From NCBI RefSeq assembly GCF_021462415.1, contig NZ_JAKEDS010000003.1, forward strand, positions 648,743 to 712,742: a DNA stretch of 64,000 nucleotides, in the 5' to 3' direction. The translations under genes and the position numbers were made by a program. The stretch comes from Rhodohalobacter sp. 614A. Its GTDB lineage: Bacteria > Bacteroidota > Rhodothermia > Balneolales > Balneolaceae. This document shows, one piece after another, positions 9,800 to 18,048 of the stretch. Each line of letters opens with the position of its first letter. Within the stretch, counting starts at the first letter, position 1. The notes below the pieces were generated by a model that was given only the letters and a program-made list of their open reading frames with translations, did not search any database and was not told the DNA's origin.

Positions 9800-12700
9800 T
9801 TAAAATTGTAATTGAATACCCAGCGCGAATGTTCGTGGCCTTGGATACTGGTAAAAGAAAATGTTTTGAGCGTGGATATTTCCATCCCACGATGTTGCCT
9901 CCGGATCGTATCCTTTGAACTCGCTGGAATGAATCACAAATGCATTTTCAACACTCAAGTCAACTCTCAACTGTGTCAGCCCGAACCGGTCAATAACCGA
10001 TTGACTAAAATTGTAACCAAGCTGAATCAAGTTGCCTCTGATGTAAGAACCATCAACAATCCAGTGGCTGTCTGCCTGGGTATTCTGGCCCGATAAAGGC
10101 TGATGCCTGATCCGCTGGTACATCGTATTCTGGTTGTCGGGAGTCCAGGCATTGTAGAGTTGAGTGGCAAGGCCGTTCGTTAGCGCCTGCCTGTCTTCGG
10201 CTGTATGCAGAAATTCCTGCATAATATCGCTGCCAAGCACAAACTGAAGATCAACCAACACATCAAAGTTTTTGATGCTGAAATTATTGATGAAGCTACC
10301 CGTAAAATCCGGGAGTCCATTCCCTATAATCTTCCGGTCTTCAGATCGTTTTGCCTCGCCGGGAATCGCTCCAACTTCAGCGGCTTCTTCTGCTTCATCC
10401 GTATTCCAGGTTCCAAGCCGTTCAAATCCGTAGAAGTTACCAATCGGCTCTCCTACACGTAAGATGGTTTGACTTCCGGAAACCCAAAACGGACCAGGGA
10501 AAATATCTTCATCACCGGCACCAAGCCGTTCTACCCTGTTTTTGTTATAGTTAAAGTTCAGGGTTGTGCTCCAGAAAAAGTCTCTCGACCGGATATTTTG
10601 CGAAGTCAGCATTACGTCTACTCCCCTGTTCGAAACCGCACCGATGTTATCCTGAATCACTGTGAAACCTGTGGTGCCGGGTACAGGCCTGTCCAGAAGC
10701 AGGTCGGTTGTTAATTTATGATAGAAATCTACCTCAGCAGAAATCGTCTGATTAAAAAGATCGGTTTCCATCCCCACATTAAACTGGTAGGTTTTTTCCC
10801 ATTCCAGGTCGGGATTTGGCAACCGGGTAGTATAGGCTGTTGATCGTCGCTCTCCGCCAATCAGGGTGGTTCCGGAACCAATGGTTGCCAGAGACCGGAA
10901 AACTCCAATTTCGGTATTTCCGGTAACCCCGTAAGACGTTCTCAACCGAAGCAGATCAATAAATTCCACGTCAGACATGAAATTCTCATTGGAAACCAAC
11001 CAGGAAAAACCTGCTGATGGGAAAAAGCCCCATTTGGAATTGGCACCAAATCTTGATGAACCGTCGAGCCGGCTTGTAAACGTCAATGTATAAGTATCGT
11101 CCAGTGAATATGTGATACGATTAAAGTAGGAATTTAAGGTCCATTCGTATGCATTTGAGCTGGGAGAATTGACGTTTGTTGCAGCTCCGAAATTATTGAA
11201 TCGGAAGAAATCATCAGAAAATCCACGGACTTCCTGGCTGAAATCTTCATATTGCTGCTCTTGCCAACTCGCTCCAAGAAGGGCATTAATTCGCGATCTG
11301 CCAAAATCCTGTTCGTACGTCAGATAGTTTTCGCTCTGCCAGTAAAATTCTTCCCTTGTACCATAATTGGCAACTCCATCGGGAGCACCGGCCGCAATCA
11401 TGTCGCTGGGACGGTAGCGTTTCTCTTCGTATTTCTGATTGTTAATTCCTAACTGAGTTCTGAATTCCAGGTTTGGTGTAATTTGAGCGGCGATATATGT
11501 ATTCCCAAATATTTGAATTCTTTCCCGCAGCCGATCTTCTTCAAGCAGACGATGAACTGGATTCGCCTGACCTTCCAGGGTAAGAGAGTTGGCATGAGTT
11601 TGGTTACTATACTGTCCCGCCCGTGTAGTTCCTTCAGGCCATGTAATTGGAAAAATCGGTGCCATTTCGATCATCGTTCTTCGTACTTCCTGGCCACCGC
11701 CACCTTCCTCAACATGATTTTCATCGATTCTGCTGAGGGTAACATTGGTTCCCATACTGAGCCATTCGGTTGGAGTAACGTCATACGTCACTTTCAGGCT
11801 TGCTCTGTTCATGTATGAGTTGAGCAGAATCCCTTCACGGTCCGTATAGTTTAATACAGCTCCAATCGACGAATTTTCTGTTCCCCCCTGGATACTAAGG
11901 TTATGGTCGTGAGAGAATGCCGTGCGGGTAGCTTCATCCTGCCAGTCTGTATCGAATATAGGATTTCCCTCGCTGTCAAACAGGTCAGGATCCAGCCAGT
12001 ATTCATGAACCGGAGCTTCATCCACATCAGAATTAAAAAAAGGTACATTCTGAAGCGCAGTTCTCTGTACTTCCATGAATTCCTCGGCATTCATGGCATC
12101 CATCTTACCTCTCATCCTGCCAATACTTAAATTTGTATTGTAACCGACAGTTAACTGATCGCCAGATGCTCCCCGCGTAGTGGTAATCAGGATTACACCA
12201 TTGGCTCCGCGAGCACCGTAAATTGCTGTTGCCGAGGCATCTTTCAGCACCTCAATACTTTCAATATCATTCGGATTCAGAAAATTGATGCCGTCTCCCA
12301 TAGCCACTCCATCAACAACATATAAAGGATCTGTTGATGCATTGATAGATCCGGTTCCACGAATCACTACGCGGTTACTTCCTGACGGAGAACCCGAATT
12401 GGTGAAAATATTAACACCGGCAACCTTTCCTCTTAATCCCTGAAGGGCATTAAAAGAGTTGGGCTTCATTTCATCTGCTGTTACTATCCCAACAGAACCG
12501 GTTATTTCTGACTTCCGTTGAACACCATATCCAACCACAACAAGCTCATCTCCCGTAACTGCCTGCTGATTCAGTTCAACATTAAATTCTGACTGACCGT
12601 CCATCGGTACTTCAAGTGTTTCATACCCTACATAAGTAAAAACAAGCGTTTCATCCAGCGATTCAACTTCTAATGAGAAGGAACCGTCTACATCAGTTGC

Positions 12701-13219
12701 AGTACCTGTATTTGTGTTTTTAATAATGACATTCACGCCCGGTAATGGTTCACCGCTCATGGCATCCACAACCGTGCCTGTTACCGTTTCAAACATATAT
12801 TGATCGGCTTGTGGAGCCGGCTTACGCAGTTTTTCAACGCCAACGGAAATCATTCCGTTAAGCTGGCGAAATGTTAAACCGGTTTGAGATGACATTTCTT
12901 TTAATACATCTGCCACGGTTGAATTTTTATGATTCAGACTTAAGCGGTGGCTACTGCTCTCTATAACATCCTTATCATAGAGGAATCGTAGTCCCATCTG
13001 TTCTTCAAGAAGTTCAAAAACCGCTGATATCGAGACGTTTTGTACCTGAACTGTTGCAGGTATATCAAAAAAACTATCAATCATCTGATAATTCTCTGAT
13101 AATAGTGGATTTTGCCGGGCCTGCTGTCCATTTGCTCCGGAAAATAATCCGGAAGACAATACAACCGCGAGGCACATCGTACAAAGAAAAGAGAAGTGCT
13201 TACGTGCATTCTTCATCAT
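9800..13219 (-). CDS. SusC/RagA TonB-dependent transporter with STN domain (unit 2)
   Basis: This 1139-residue outer-membrane transporter has a signal peptide (to about GANGQQA) and an STN domain at about residues 55-125 (VSISAVFELLEEQMGLRFLY). A carboxypeptidase-like regulatory domain follows (GTVVDAMSGEPLPGVNV), then a plug with DELVVVGYGVQ and VLKDASATAIYGARGANGVI, then a barrel ending in an aromatic strand. The gap to fecR2 is 161 bases, much wider than in units 1 and 4. It holds no recognisable gene but has an AAAGCGCTTT palindrome, so separate expression from fecR2 is possible. Confidence 0.95.
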   Translation of the reverse strand: MMKNARKHFSFLCTMCLAVVLSSGLFSGANGQQARQNPLLSENYQMIDSFFDIPATVQVQNVSISAVFELLEEQMGLRFLYDKDVIESSSHRLSLNHKNSTVADVLKEMSSQTGLTFRQLNGMISVGVEKLRKPAPQADQYMFETVTGTVVDAMSGEPLPGVNVIIKNTNTGTATDVDGSFSLEVESLDETLVFTYVGYETLEVPMDGQSEFNVELNQQAVTGDELVVVGYGVQRKSEITGSVGIVTADEMKPNSFNALQGLRGKVAGVNIFTNSGSPSGSNRVVIRGTGSINASTDPLYVVDGVAMGDGINFLNPNDIESIEVLKDASATAIYGARGANGVILITTTRGASGDQLTVGYNTNLSIGRMRGKMDAMNAEEFMEVQRTALQNVPFFNSDVDEAPVHEYWLDPDLFDSEGNPIFDTDWQDEATRTAFSHDHNLSIQGGTENSSIGAVLNYTDREGILLNSYMNRASLKVTYDVTPTEWLSMGTNVTLSRIDENHVEEGGGGQEVRRTMIEMAPIFPITWPEGTTRAGQYSNQTHANSLTLEGQANPVHRLLEEDRLRERIQIFGNTYIAAQITPNLEFRTQLGINNQKYEEKRYRPSDMIAAGAPDGVANYGTREEFYWQSENYLTYEQDFGRSRINALLGASWQEQQYEDFSQEVRGFSDDFFRFNNFGAATNVNSPSSNAYEWTLNSYFNRITYSLDDTYTLTFTSRLDGSSRFGANSKWGFFPSAGFSWLVSNENFMSDVEFIDLLRLRTSYGVTGNTEIGVFRSLATIGSGTTLIGGERRSTAYTTRLPNPDLEWEKTYQFNVGMETDLFNQTISAEVDFYHKLTTDLLLDRPVPGTTGFTVIQDNIGAVSNRGVDVMLTSQNIRSRDFFWSTTLNFNYNKNRVERLGAGDEDIFPGPFWVSGSQTILRVGEPIGNFYGFERLGTWNTDEAEEAAEVGAIPGEAKRSEDRKIIGNGLPDFTGSFINNFSIKNFDVLVDLQFVLGSDIMQEFLHTAEDRQALTNGLATQLYNAWTPDNQNTMYQRIRHQPLSGQNTQADSHWIVDGSYIRGNLIQLGYNFSQSVIDRFGLTQLRVDLSVENAFVIHSSEFKGYDPEATSWDGNIHAQNIFFYQYPRPRTFALGIQLQF

Positions 13220-13380
13220 GACATGTATGTTTTATAGGTTATTTGATTGATCTTATTACTGGTTCGATCACTGCTGTTAAGCATGCGTTGAGGTAAAATC
13301 AGAGCGCTCCTCACCAAATAAAAGCGCTTTCAAAAACACAAAAACTGTCCGAATTCATTTATTATTTTCTCAGGATGGAT

Positions 13381-14463
13381 TCAATTACATCCATCCCCTA
13401 TCAGCAATACCCGACGTCCTTCAATTTGGTATTCGATGTCAAAAGCATAGGTAATTGCTTTGAGCACAGTGGTTAGTGATTCATCTCTGTGCTCACCACG
13501 AACCATACATTTCTTAATGGCTTCATTTTCGAAATAAATATCCACGTCGTACCATCTTTCCAGCTGAAATGTAACTTCTCCCAACTCTTTATTATGGTAT
13601 AGCAATACTCCGCTGTTCCAGGCAGTCAGCTCCATTATGCCTTCACCTGTTGTAAACTGCCGGTTGGTAAATGTATAGTTGGCATATTCATTCGACTCAA
13701 GCACAACATTCGAATCTTGTCCCGAAAACCCTGTCTCCGAAACCGATACTTTTCCACTTCTTACCGCCACAACAGCCGTGTTATCTTCGGGGTAGGAACG
13801 AATATTGAAAGAGGTTCCCAAAACCTTTGTGGTTATATCATTGGTGTGAACTAAAAAAGGCCGTTCCTGATCAGGAGTGACAACAAAAAAACCTTCTCCC
13901 CGAAGTTGAACCACTCTGGCCGAGTCCGAAAATGAAGAAGGATAGATAAGGCTGCTTTCAGAGTTTAAGTGAACCTGGGTGCCATCGGGTAATACAAACC
14001 GCACCTTTTCACCGGCATTTGCAATTTTTTCTATCTGAGTGATTGAATTCGTTAAAGCATTCTGCTGGTATATGTAAAACAGATAGGACAATGTAACGGT
14101 GAAGACCAGAATTGCAGCCACTTTTAATCCTATAAACCATCGCGCTGAGTGAGAATTCCTTTTAGGAAACCTGCTTAATTTTGATTTTGAAATTCTTGGA
14201 GGTTCGGGAATCTGCCGGTATTCACGTTCTATTGCTTCCGCTTGGATTTCTTTAAGCCAGGTTCCCTCATCAATTTCCAGATCGTTTTCAGCCGGCAGGT
14301 CATTATCATCAATCCTTTGCCAATAGTCAGTCAGAATTTTTTTGATTTCCGGCTCATGCTCCGCCCTTTTCATATAATCCAAAAGTAAATGAACCTCGCC
14401 CTCTGTACAGCGATCCTGCAAATATTTATCAAGGAGTATTTGAAGGCGATTGTTGTTTTCCAT
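13381..14463 (-). CDS. FecR-family anti-sigma factor (unit 2)
   Basis: This 360-residue protein has a helical cytoplasmic N-terminus (about 1-105), a transmembrane segment at about 109-132 and a periplasmic FecR domain (NAGEKVRFVLPDGTQVHLNS). A DUF4974-like C-terminus follows (VTFQLERWYDVDIYFENEAI). It is expected to hold sigma factor 2 inactive and to respond to the STN domain of SusC2. The 148-base gap to sigma gene 2 contains the shared A/T-tract element with a G9 run. Confidence 0.9.
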   Translation of the reverse strand: MENNNRLQILLDKYLQDRCTEGEVHLLLDYMKRAEHEPEIKKILTDYWQRIDDNDLPAENDLEIDEGTWLKEIQAEAIEREYRQIPEPPRISKSKLSRFPKRNSHSARWFIGLKVAAILVFTVTLSYLFYIYQQNALTNSITQIEKIANAGEKVRFVLPDGTQVHLNSESSLIYPSSFSDSARVVQLRGEGFFVVTPDQERPFLVHTNDITTKVLGTSFNIRSYPEDNTAVVAVRSGKVSVSETGFSGQDSNVVLESNEYANYTFTNRQFTTGEGIMELTAWNSGVLLYHNKELGEVTFQLERWYDVDIYFENEAIKKCMVRGEHRDESLTTVLKAITYAFDIEYQIEGRRVLLIGDGCN

Positions 14464-14487
14464 TGGCTTTGTTGTCGTGAGTTACTC

Positions 14488-14537
14488 ATATAACAACTGA
14501 AACCAGGGGGGGGGACTATGCCGAATTATTTTTTTCT
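14488..14537 (-). promoter_or_regulatory. Shared A/T-tract element upstream of fecR2, containing a G9 run
   Basis: On the minus strand an A/T tract (14526-14536) is followed by CGGCATAGT, a run of nine C (14506-14514) and then TTGTTATAT (about 14490-14498). The tract-to-TATA spacing of about 32 bases matches the elements before the other fecR genes. The homopolymer lies inside the spacer, where a change in length would alter that spacing. Confidence 0.45.
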
Positions 14538-14611
14538 CAGAAAATCACAAAGGCCGCTTCAATAAGAAGGTGTTTAAGAGATGAGAATCGTGAGAATGAT
14601 GGAAAAATATG

Positions 14612-15217
14612 TCAAAGCAGGAATAAAATCGCAGATAACATGAAAGACAGGGCAATATCGGTATGACACTTCAGGAACTCCCGAATTTGTTTCTGGGCAG
14701 AAACAATCTGGTTCTTTACAGTATTCTTAGAGATTCCAAGCTTATTTGCAATCTCCCTGTGAGTCATTTTATTCTCTCTTGAGAGCCGAAAAATCAATTC
14801 TCTTCTGGGAGGTAATTGCACGATCGCTCTTTCCACCCATTTGCTATGTTCGCGGGCATGGAGTTCTTCTTCGTACGAAACCCATTGGCGCTTTTCCATG
14901 ATTGACTCTAAAATTTTCTCTCTTAAATCGTCATCATAACCCGCTCTTTTCAAATGATTAAACGCCATATTCCGTGCAATAACGTGAACATAAGCACTCA
15001 GGGATTGATCGGGATTTAGCTGCTGTCTTTTCTCCCAAACTTTTAGAAAGGTTTCCTGAACAATGTCTTTCCCAACACTTTGAGATTTTACGATTGAAAT
15101 GGTGTAATACAGTAATTTCTGATGGTACCGACTAAAAATTTCCTTAAATGCTTCACATTCTCCTCGCTTCAAACTCTGTACGAGTTCAAAATCATTACAT
15201 TCTGAATAGATAGACAT
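14612..15217 (-). CDS. ECF (sigma-70 family) sigma factor (unit 2)
   Basis: This 201-residue ECF sigma factor has region 2 (FKEIFSRYHQKLLYYTISIV, then KDIVQETFLKVWEKR) and region 4 (MTHREIANKLGISKNTVKNQI), which gives a clear promoter-recognition helix-turn-helix. It starts unit 2. The leader holds a good TAnnTTTG box and a perfect inverted repeat, described separately. FecR2 downstream is its likely inhibitor. Confidence 0.93.
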   Translation of the reverse strand: MSIYSECNDFELVQSLKRGECEAFKEIFSRYHQKLLYYTISIVKSQSVGKDIVQETFLKVWEKRQQLNPDQSLSAYVHVIARNMAFNHLKRAGYDDDLREKILESIMEKRQWVSYEEELHAREHSKWVERAIVQLPPRRELIFRLSRENKMTHREIANKLGISKNTVKNQIVSAQKQIREFLKCHTDIALSFMLSAILFLL

Positions 15218-15233
15218 TTTTTCCCATTTTGAT

Positions 15234-15262
15234 CACTTTCTGCAATCCGTAAACAGAAAGTG
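15234..15262 (-). promoter_or_regulatory. Perfect 9-bp inverted repeat in the leader of sigma gene 2
   Basis: CACTTTCTG (15234-15242) and CAGAAAGTG (15254-15262) are exact inverted copies around an 11-base centre. They lie between the candidate promoter and the start codon, 16 bases before the ATG. It could be an operator or an mRNA hairpin. There is no T run, so it is unlikely to be a terminator. Confidence 0.5.
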
Positions 15263-15299
15263 CTTTCCAAACTCAAACCAATTGATAACCTTAACATAT

Positions 15300-15332
15300 C
15301 AAATTTACAGTATGTTAAAAAATGTTAATCAA
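15300..15332 (-). promoter_or_regulatory. Candidate Bacteroidota-type promoter of sigma gene 2
   Basis: On the minus strand TTG (15330-15332) is followed after 22 bases by TAAATTTG (15300-15307), an exact TAnnTTTG minus-7 box. It lies about 82 bases before the sigma gene 2 start. Confidence 0.45.
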
Positions 15333-15369
15333 GATTTGTTTTTTAGAAAAGGATAGGTGATTCCATCGT

Positions 15370-15475
15370 TTAAATCTCTCTTTCAATCATCAGTAAAATC
15401 TGCCGGATGCGGGTATAATCCGGGTAGATATCTTTTGAGAATTTGTTCCTCATCCAACTCCCTGTTATGCCACTC
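15370..15475 (-). pseudogene. Remnant of the 3' end of a cytochrome c/TPR gene
   Basis: This gene-free stretch aligns with the last roughly 80-100 bases of the octahaem cytochrome/TPR gene at 39686-41941. On the minus strand it reads YPDYTRIRQILLMIEREI then stop. The intact protein ends HPDNTRIQQILQMIEREM. Just upstream, EEQILKR matches the preceding residues but in another frame, which indicates a one-base indel. Similarity fades beyond about 15475, and the rest of the gene is absent. The gap 15218-15509 otherwise holds only the promoter and inverted repeat of sigma gene 2. Confidence 0.7.
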
Positions 15476-15509
15476 CCGTTAGCTGATCAAATGATAGATA
15501 GCGATCATT

Positions 15510-16340
15510 TCAATCTTCTCTGAAAAGCGGCTCATATACGGAATCAACCTGATAATACTCGACACCAAGTTTCATCAACCTTTCAACATCTTTTCCGGCG
15601 GCCTCCCACTCTTGTTCTTCACTGAGGTGCGGCTGATGATATCTGAATACATTGATCGCGGCAACCACTTTAACCCCAAGCTGATTCGCTTTTTCAATCA
15701 TTTGCTGATCCAGATTTCCTCCAAGCTCGAACAGATGATAGAGATTGCTCACATTTTCACCCGCTACAGCCGCCCGGATAATCTCATCCAGTCCTTTGGA
15801 TAAAGAAGCTTTCCCATGGAAGTACTGCTGCGCATTTGCATCACTTAAAACAAAGGTTGATGAAAGAAGATCGTATTTCTTCAAAATCTGTTCGATCCGT
15901 TCATAAGATGATTCATCAAAATCACCTCCTTTGATATCGAGCATTAATTTTATGTTATCCTGCGCTATTTCTGCTGCTTCTTCAAACAACAACGGCCGTG
16001 ATCCGTCAAGGCGGGAGCGCAATTTTCGGATCTCATTCCATTCCATCTCGCTAACAGCACGTGAATCATTATAATACTTCTGAAATGTGGGATCATGATA
16101 GATGATGATCCGGTCATCCTTTGTCTTCCGGAGATCAATTTCGAGCATCCAGTAGCCTCTCTGAATCGCTTCCTCAATTGCAGACCGAGAATTTTCAGCG
16201 TGTTCAGCATTCACAATGCCGCCTCTGTGAGCAATCAGATTAGCCGAAAGCTCCTGCTCCCCGGTTTGCCCGTGCAAAAGCACGGGCAAAGTTCCCAGGA
16301 CAACCAGTATTAGAGGAAATAAAATATATCTGTCTAACAT
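15510..16340 (-). CDS. Exported glycerophosphodiester phosphodiesterase
   Basis: This enzyme of about 276 residues hydrolyses glycerophosphodiesters to glycerol-3-phosphate and an alcohol. Family residues are visible from the chosen start: HRGG (His38, Arg39), AENS (Glu49), EIDL (Glu67, Asp69) and the catalytic YHD (His82). A hydrophobic signal peptide ending near LLHGQ predicts export. The frame extends to 16394, but that would overlap the upstream dehydrogenase gene. The Met at 16340 leaves a 16-base gap and begins directly with the signal peptide. Its place next to inositol genes suggests glycerophosphoinositol as one possible substrate, which is an inference. Confidence 0.88.
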   Translation of the reverse strand: MLDRYILFPLILVVLGTLPVLLHGQTGEQELSANLIAHRGGIVNAEHAENSRSAIEEAIQRGYWMLEIDLRKTKDDRIIIYHDPTFQKYYNDSRAVSEMEWNEIRKLRSRLDGSRPLLFEEAAEIAQDNIKLMLDIKGGDFDESSYERIEQILKKYDLLSSTFVLSDANAQQYFHGKASLSKGLDEIIRAAVAGENVSNLYHLFELGGNLDQQMIEKANQLGVKVVAAINVFRYHQPHLSEEQEWEAAGKDVERLMKLGVEYYQVDSVYEPLFRED

Positions 16341-16356
16341 AGTCAGTTTTTGAGAT

Positions 16357-17838
16357 TTAGAATACGCGATCCCAGTCACGTATCCATCGTTCAACTACGA
16401 CTTTGGTTTGGGTATAAAACTCGACGGCATGATGTCCCTGAGCGTGCAAATCACCAAAAAAGCTTTCCTTCCAGCCACTGAATGGATAATATGCCATCGG
16501 TGCTGCCACGCCAATATTAATTCCGATATTCCCGGCATTGGCTTCATAACGGAACTGCCGCGCCGCTGCGCCACTGCTGGTAAAAAGACACGCCATATTA
16601 CCGTATGCCTGTGAATTAATCAGGGCAATGGCATCATCAACGGTATCAACATGCATCAGCCCAAAAAGCGGACCAAATATTTCCGTTTTGGCAATAGAGC
16701 TGTCCGGAGAAATATCATCTATTATCGTTGGAAAACTCCAGTTTCCACCTTCAAATTCATCGACTTTTTTACTGCGGCCGTCCACCAGGATTTTACCGCC
16801 TTCTTTTGTACCTGTTTCAATAAAACCCTCCACTCGCTGCCGACTCTCGGAGGTAATTACCGGCCCCATTTCGGTCCCCTGGTTCAGTCCGTAACCCACC
16901 TTCAGATTTGCAGCTTTTTCGGAAATAGCCTCTGTAAACGGCTTCTTTGCATCTCCGACTGTAATGGCCAGTGAGTTTGCGAGGCACCGTTGTCCGGCAC
17001 AACCAAATGCGGAATCTCCGACAATACGTGTTGTCATATTCATTTCAGCATCAGGCAAAACCACAACCATATTTTTTGCTCCGCCCTGGGCCTGAACCCG
17101 CTTGCCATGAGCCGTTCCCTTGCTGTAAATCTGCCGGGCCACACCCGAAGAACCTACAAAACTGATTGCTTTCACAGCCGGGTTTTCAAGCAACTCGTCA
17201 ACAGCGGTTTTATCACCGTTTACAAGTTGAACAACTCCTTCCGGAAGACCGACTTGATCCAGCAGTTTGAATATATATTGCGCCGACATCGGCACTTTCT
17301 CGCTGGGTTTGAGGATAAAACAGTTCCCAGATGCAACAGCATACGGCAAAAACCAAAGGGGAATCATGGCCGGGAAATTAAACGGTGTAATAGCCGTCAC
17401 AACCCCCAGTGGTTGCCGGATCATATGTTCATCAATTCCACTTGCGATATCTTCATTGTTTATTCCCTGCATCAACGTGGGCATTCCACAGGCGTTTTCC
17501 ACATTTTCAATCCCCCGGCGGATCTCCCCCACGCTTTCATTAAATGTTTTTCCGCACTCATTTGTAATCACTTTTGCCAGCTCTTCAATGTGATCTTCCA
17601 GGAGATTTTTAAAATGAAACAGGTACTGGATTCGCTTGGTAACCGGTGTCCGGCGCCACCCGTGAAATGCTTCGTCTGCCACCTCAACAGCTTTTTTAAC
17701 ATCTTCTTTTTGAGACAGACTCACAGTAGCTATCTGTTCTGCTGTTGCAGGATTCATGACCGCAAGATCTGTTCCTGATTCCGGCTTTTGCCAGCTTCCG
17801 CCTATATAATTTATAACTTGGTCTGTTGTTGATTCCAT
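16357..17838 (-). CDS. iolA: CoA-acylating methylmalonate-semialdehyde dehydrogenase (IolA/MmsA type)
   Basis: This 493-residue aldehyde dehydrogenase converts malonate or methylmalonate semialdehyde to acetyl- or propionyl-CoA, the last step of inositol degradation (also used in valine catabolism). It has the family signatures TPFNFPAMIPLWFLPYA, SFVGSSGVARQIY, GGAKN and the active-site block AGQRCLANS with nucleophile Cys285. The MmsA-type CLANS context separates it from ordinary aldehyde dehydrogenases. It is not joined to the iolB-C-D cluster at 26609-31254, being about 7 kb further downstream. It is followed by the phosphodiesterase gene. Confidence 0.9.
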   Translation of the reverse strand: MESTTDQVINYIGGSWQKPESGTDLAVMNPATAEQIATVSLSQKEDVKKAVEVADEAFHGWRRTPVTKRIQYLFHFKNLLEDHIEELAKVITNECGKTFNESVGEIRRGIENVENACGMPTLMQGINNEDIASGIDEHMIRQPLGVVTAITPFNFPAMIPLWFLPYAVASGNCFILKPSEKVPMSAQYIFKLLDQVGLPEGVVQLVNGDKTAVDELLENPAVKAISFVGSSGVARQIYSKGTAHGKRVQAQGGAKNMVVVLPDAEMNMTTRIVGDSAFGCAGQRCLANSLAITVGDAKKPFTEAISEKAANLKVGYGLNQGTEMGPVITSESRQRVEGFIETGTKEGGKILVDGRSKKVDEFEGGNWSFPTIIDDISPDSSIAKTEIFGPLFGLMHVDTVDDAIALINSQAYGNMACLFTSSGAAARQFRYEANAGNIGINIGVAAPMAYYPFSGWKESFFGDLHAQGHHAVEFYTQTKVVVERWIRDWDRVF

Positions 17839-17869
17839 TGTTTTGATTGGTTGATTCTTTATGTCTCTG

Positions 17870-17883
17870 AATGAGATCTCATT
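17870..17883. promoter_or_regulatory. 14-bp perfect palindrome in the iolA leader
   Basis: AATGAGATCTCATT is fully self-complementary and lies 32-45 bases upstream of the iolA start, in the 210-base gap after the DUF1080 gene. This is a typical position and size for a repressor operator of the GntR or TetR kind, but no regulator gene is adjacent. Nothing else was recognised in the gap. Confidence 0.4.
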
Positions 17884-18048
17884 TTTGTTGTCTTTTTGAA
17901 CCGAGAGCGTTGTAATTCCTCACCTTTCAGACGTGTCGGACGAATTCAGGAATTGGACCTTATTCCCGACTCATTCCTGATCGCTGTCATCAGAAAGCAA
18001 TAGCAATTTTGAAGTAACTTCTGAATGGCAAACAAGGTTTTTATTCTT

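Noticed and set aside
9800-13219. SusC-like proteins as siderophore receptors, since FecR/FecI systems classically sense iron
   Set aside because: Each is paired with a SusD gene and carries the SusC plug signature, so organic nutrient uptake is far more likely than iron uptake.
16990-17778. A 262-codon plus-strand open frame opposite iolA
   Set aside because: It lies wholly inside the well-supported iolA gene, has no domain features and a Cys/His/Phe-rich composition typical of antisense shadow frames.
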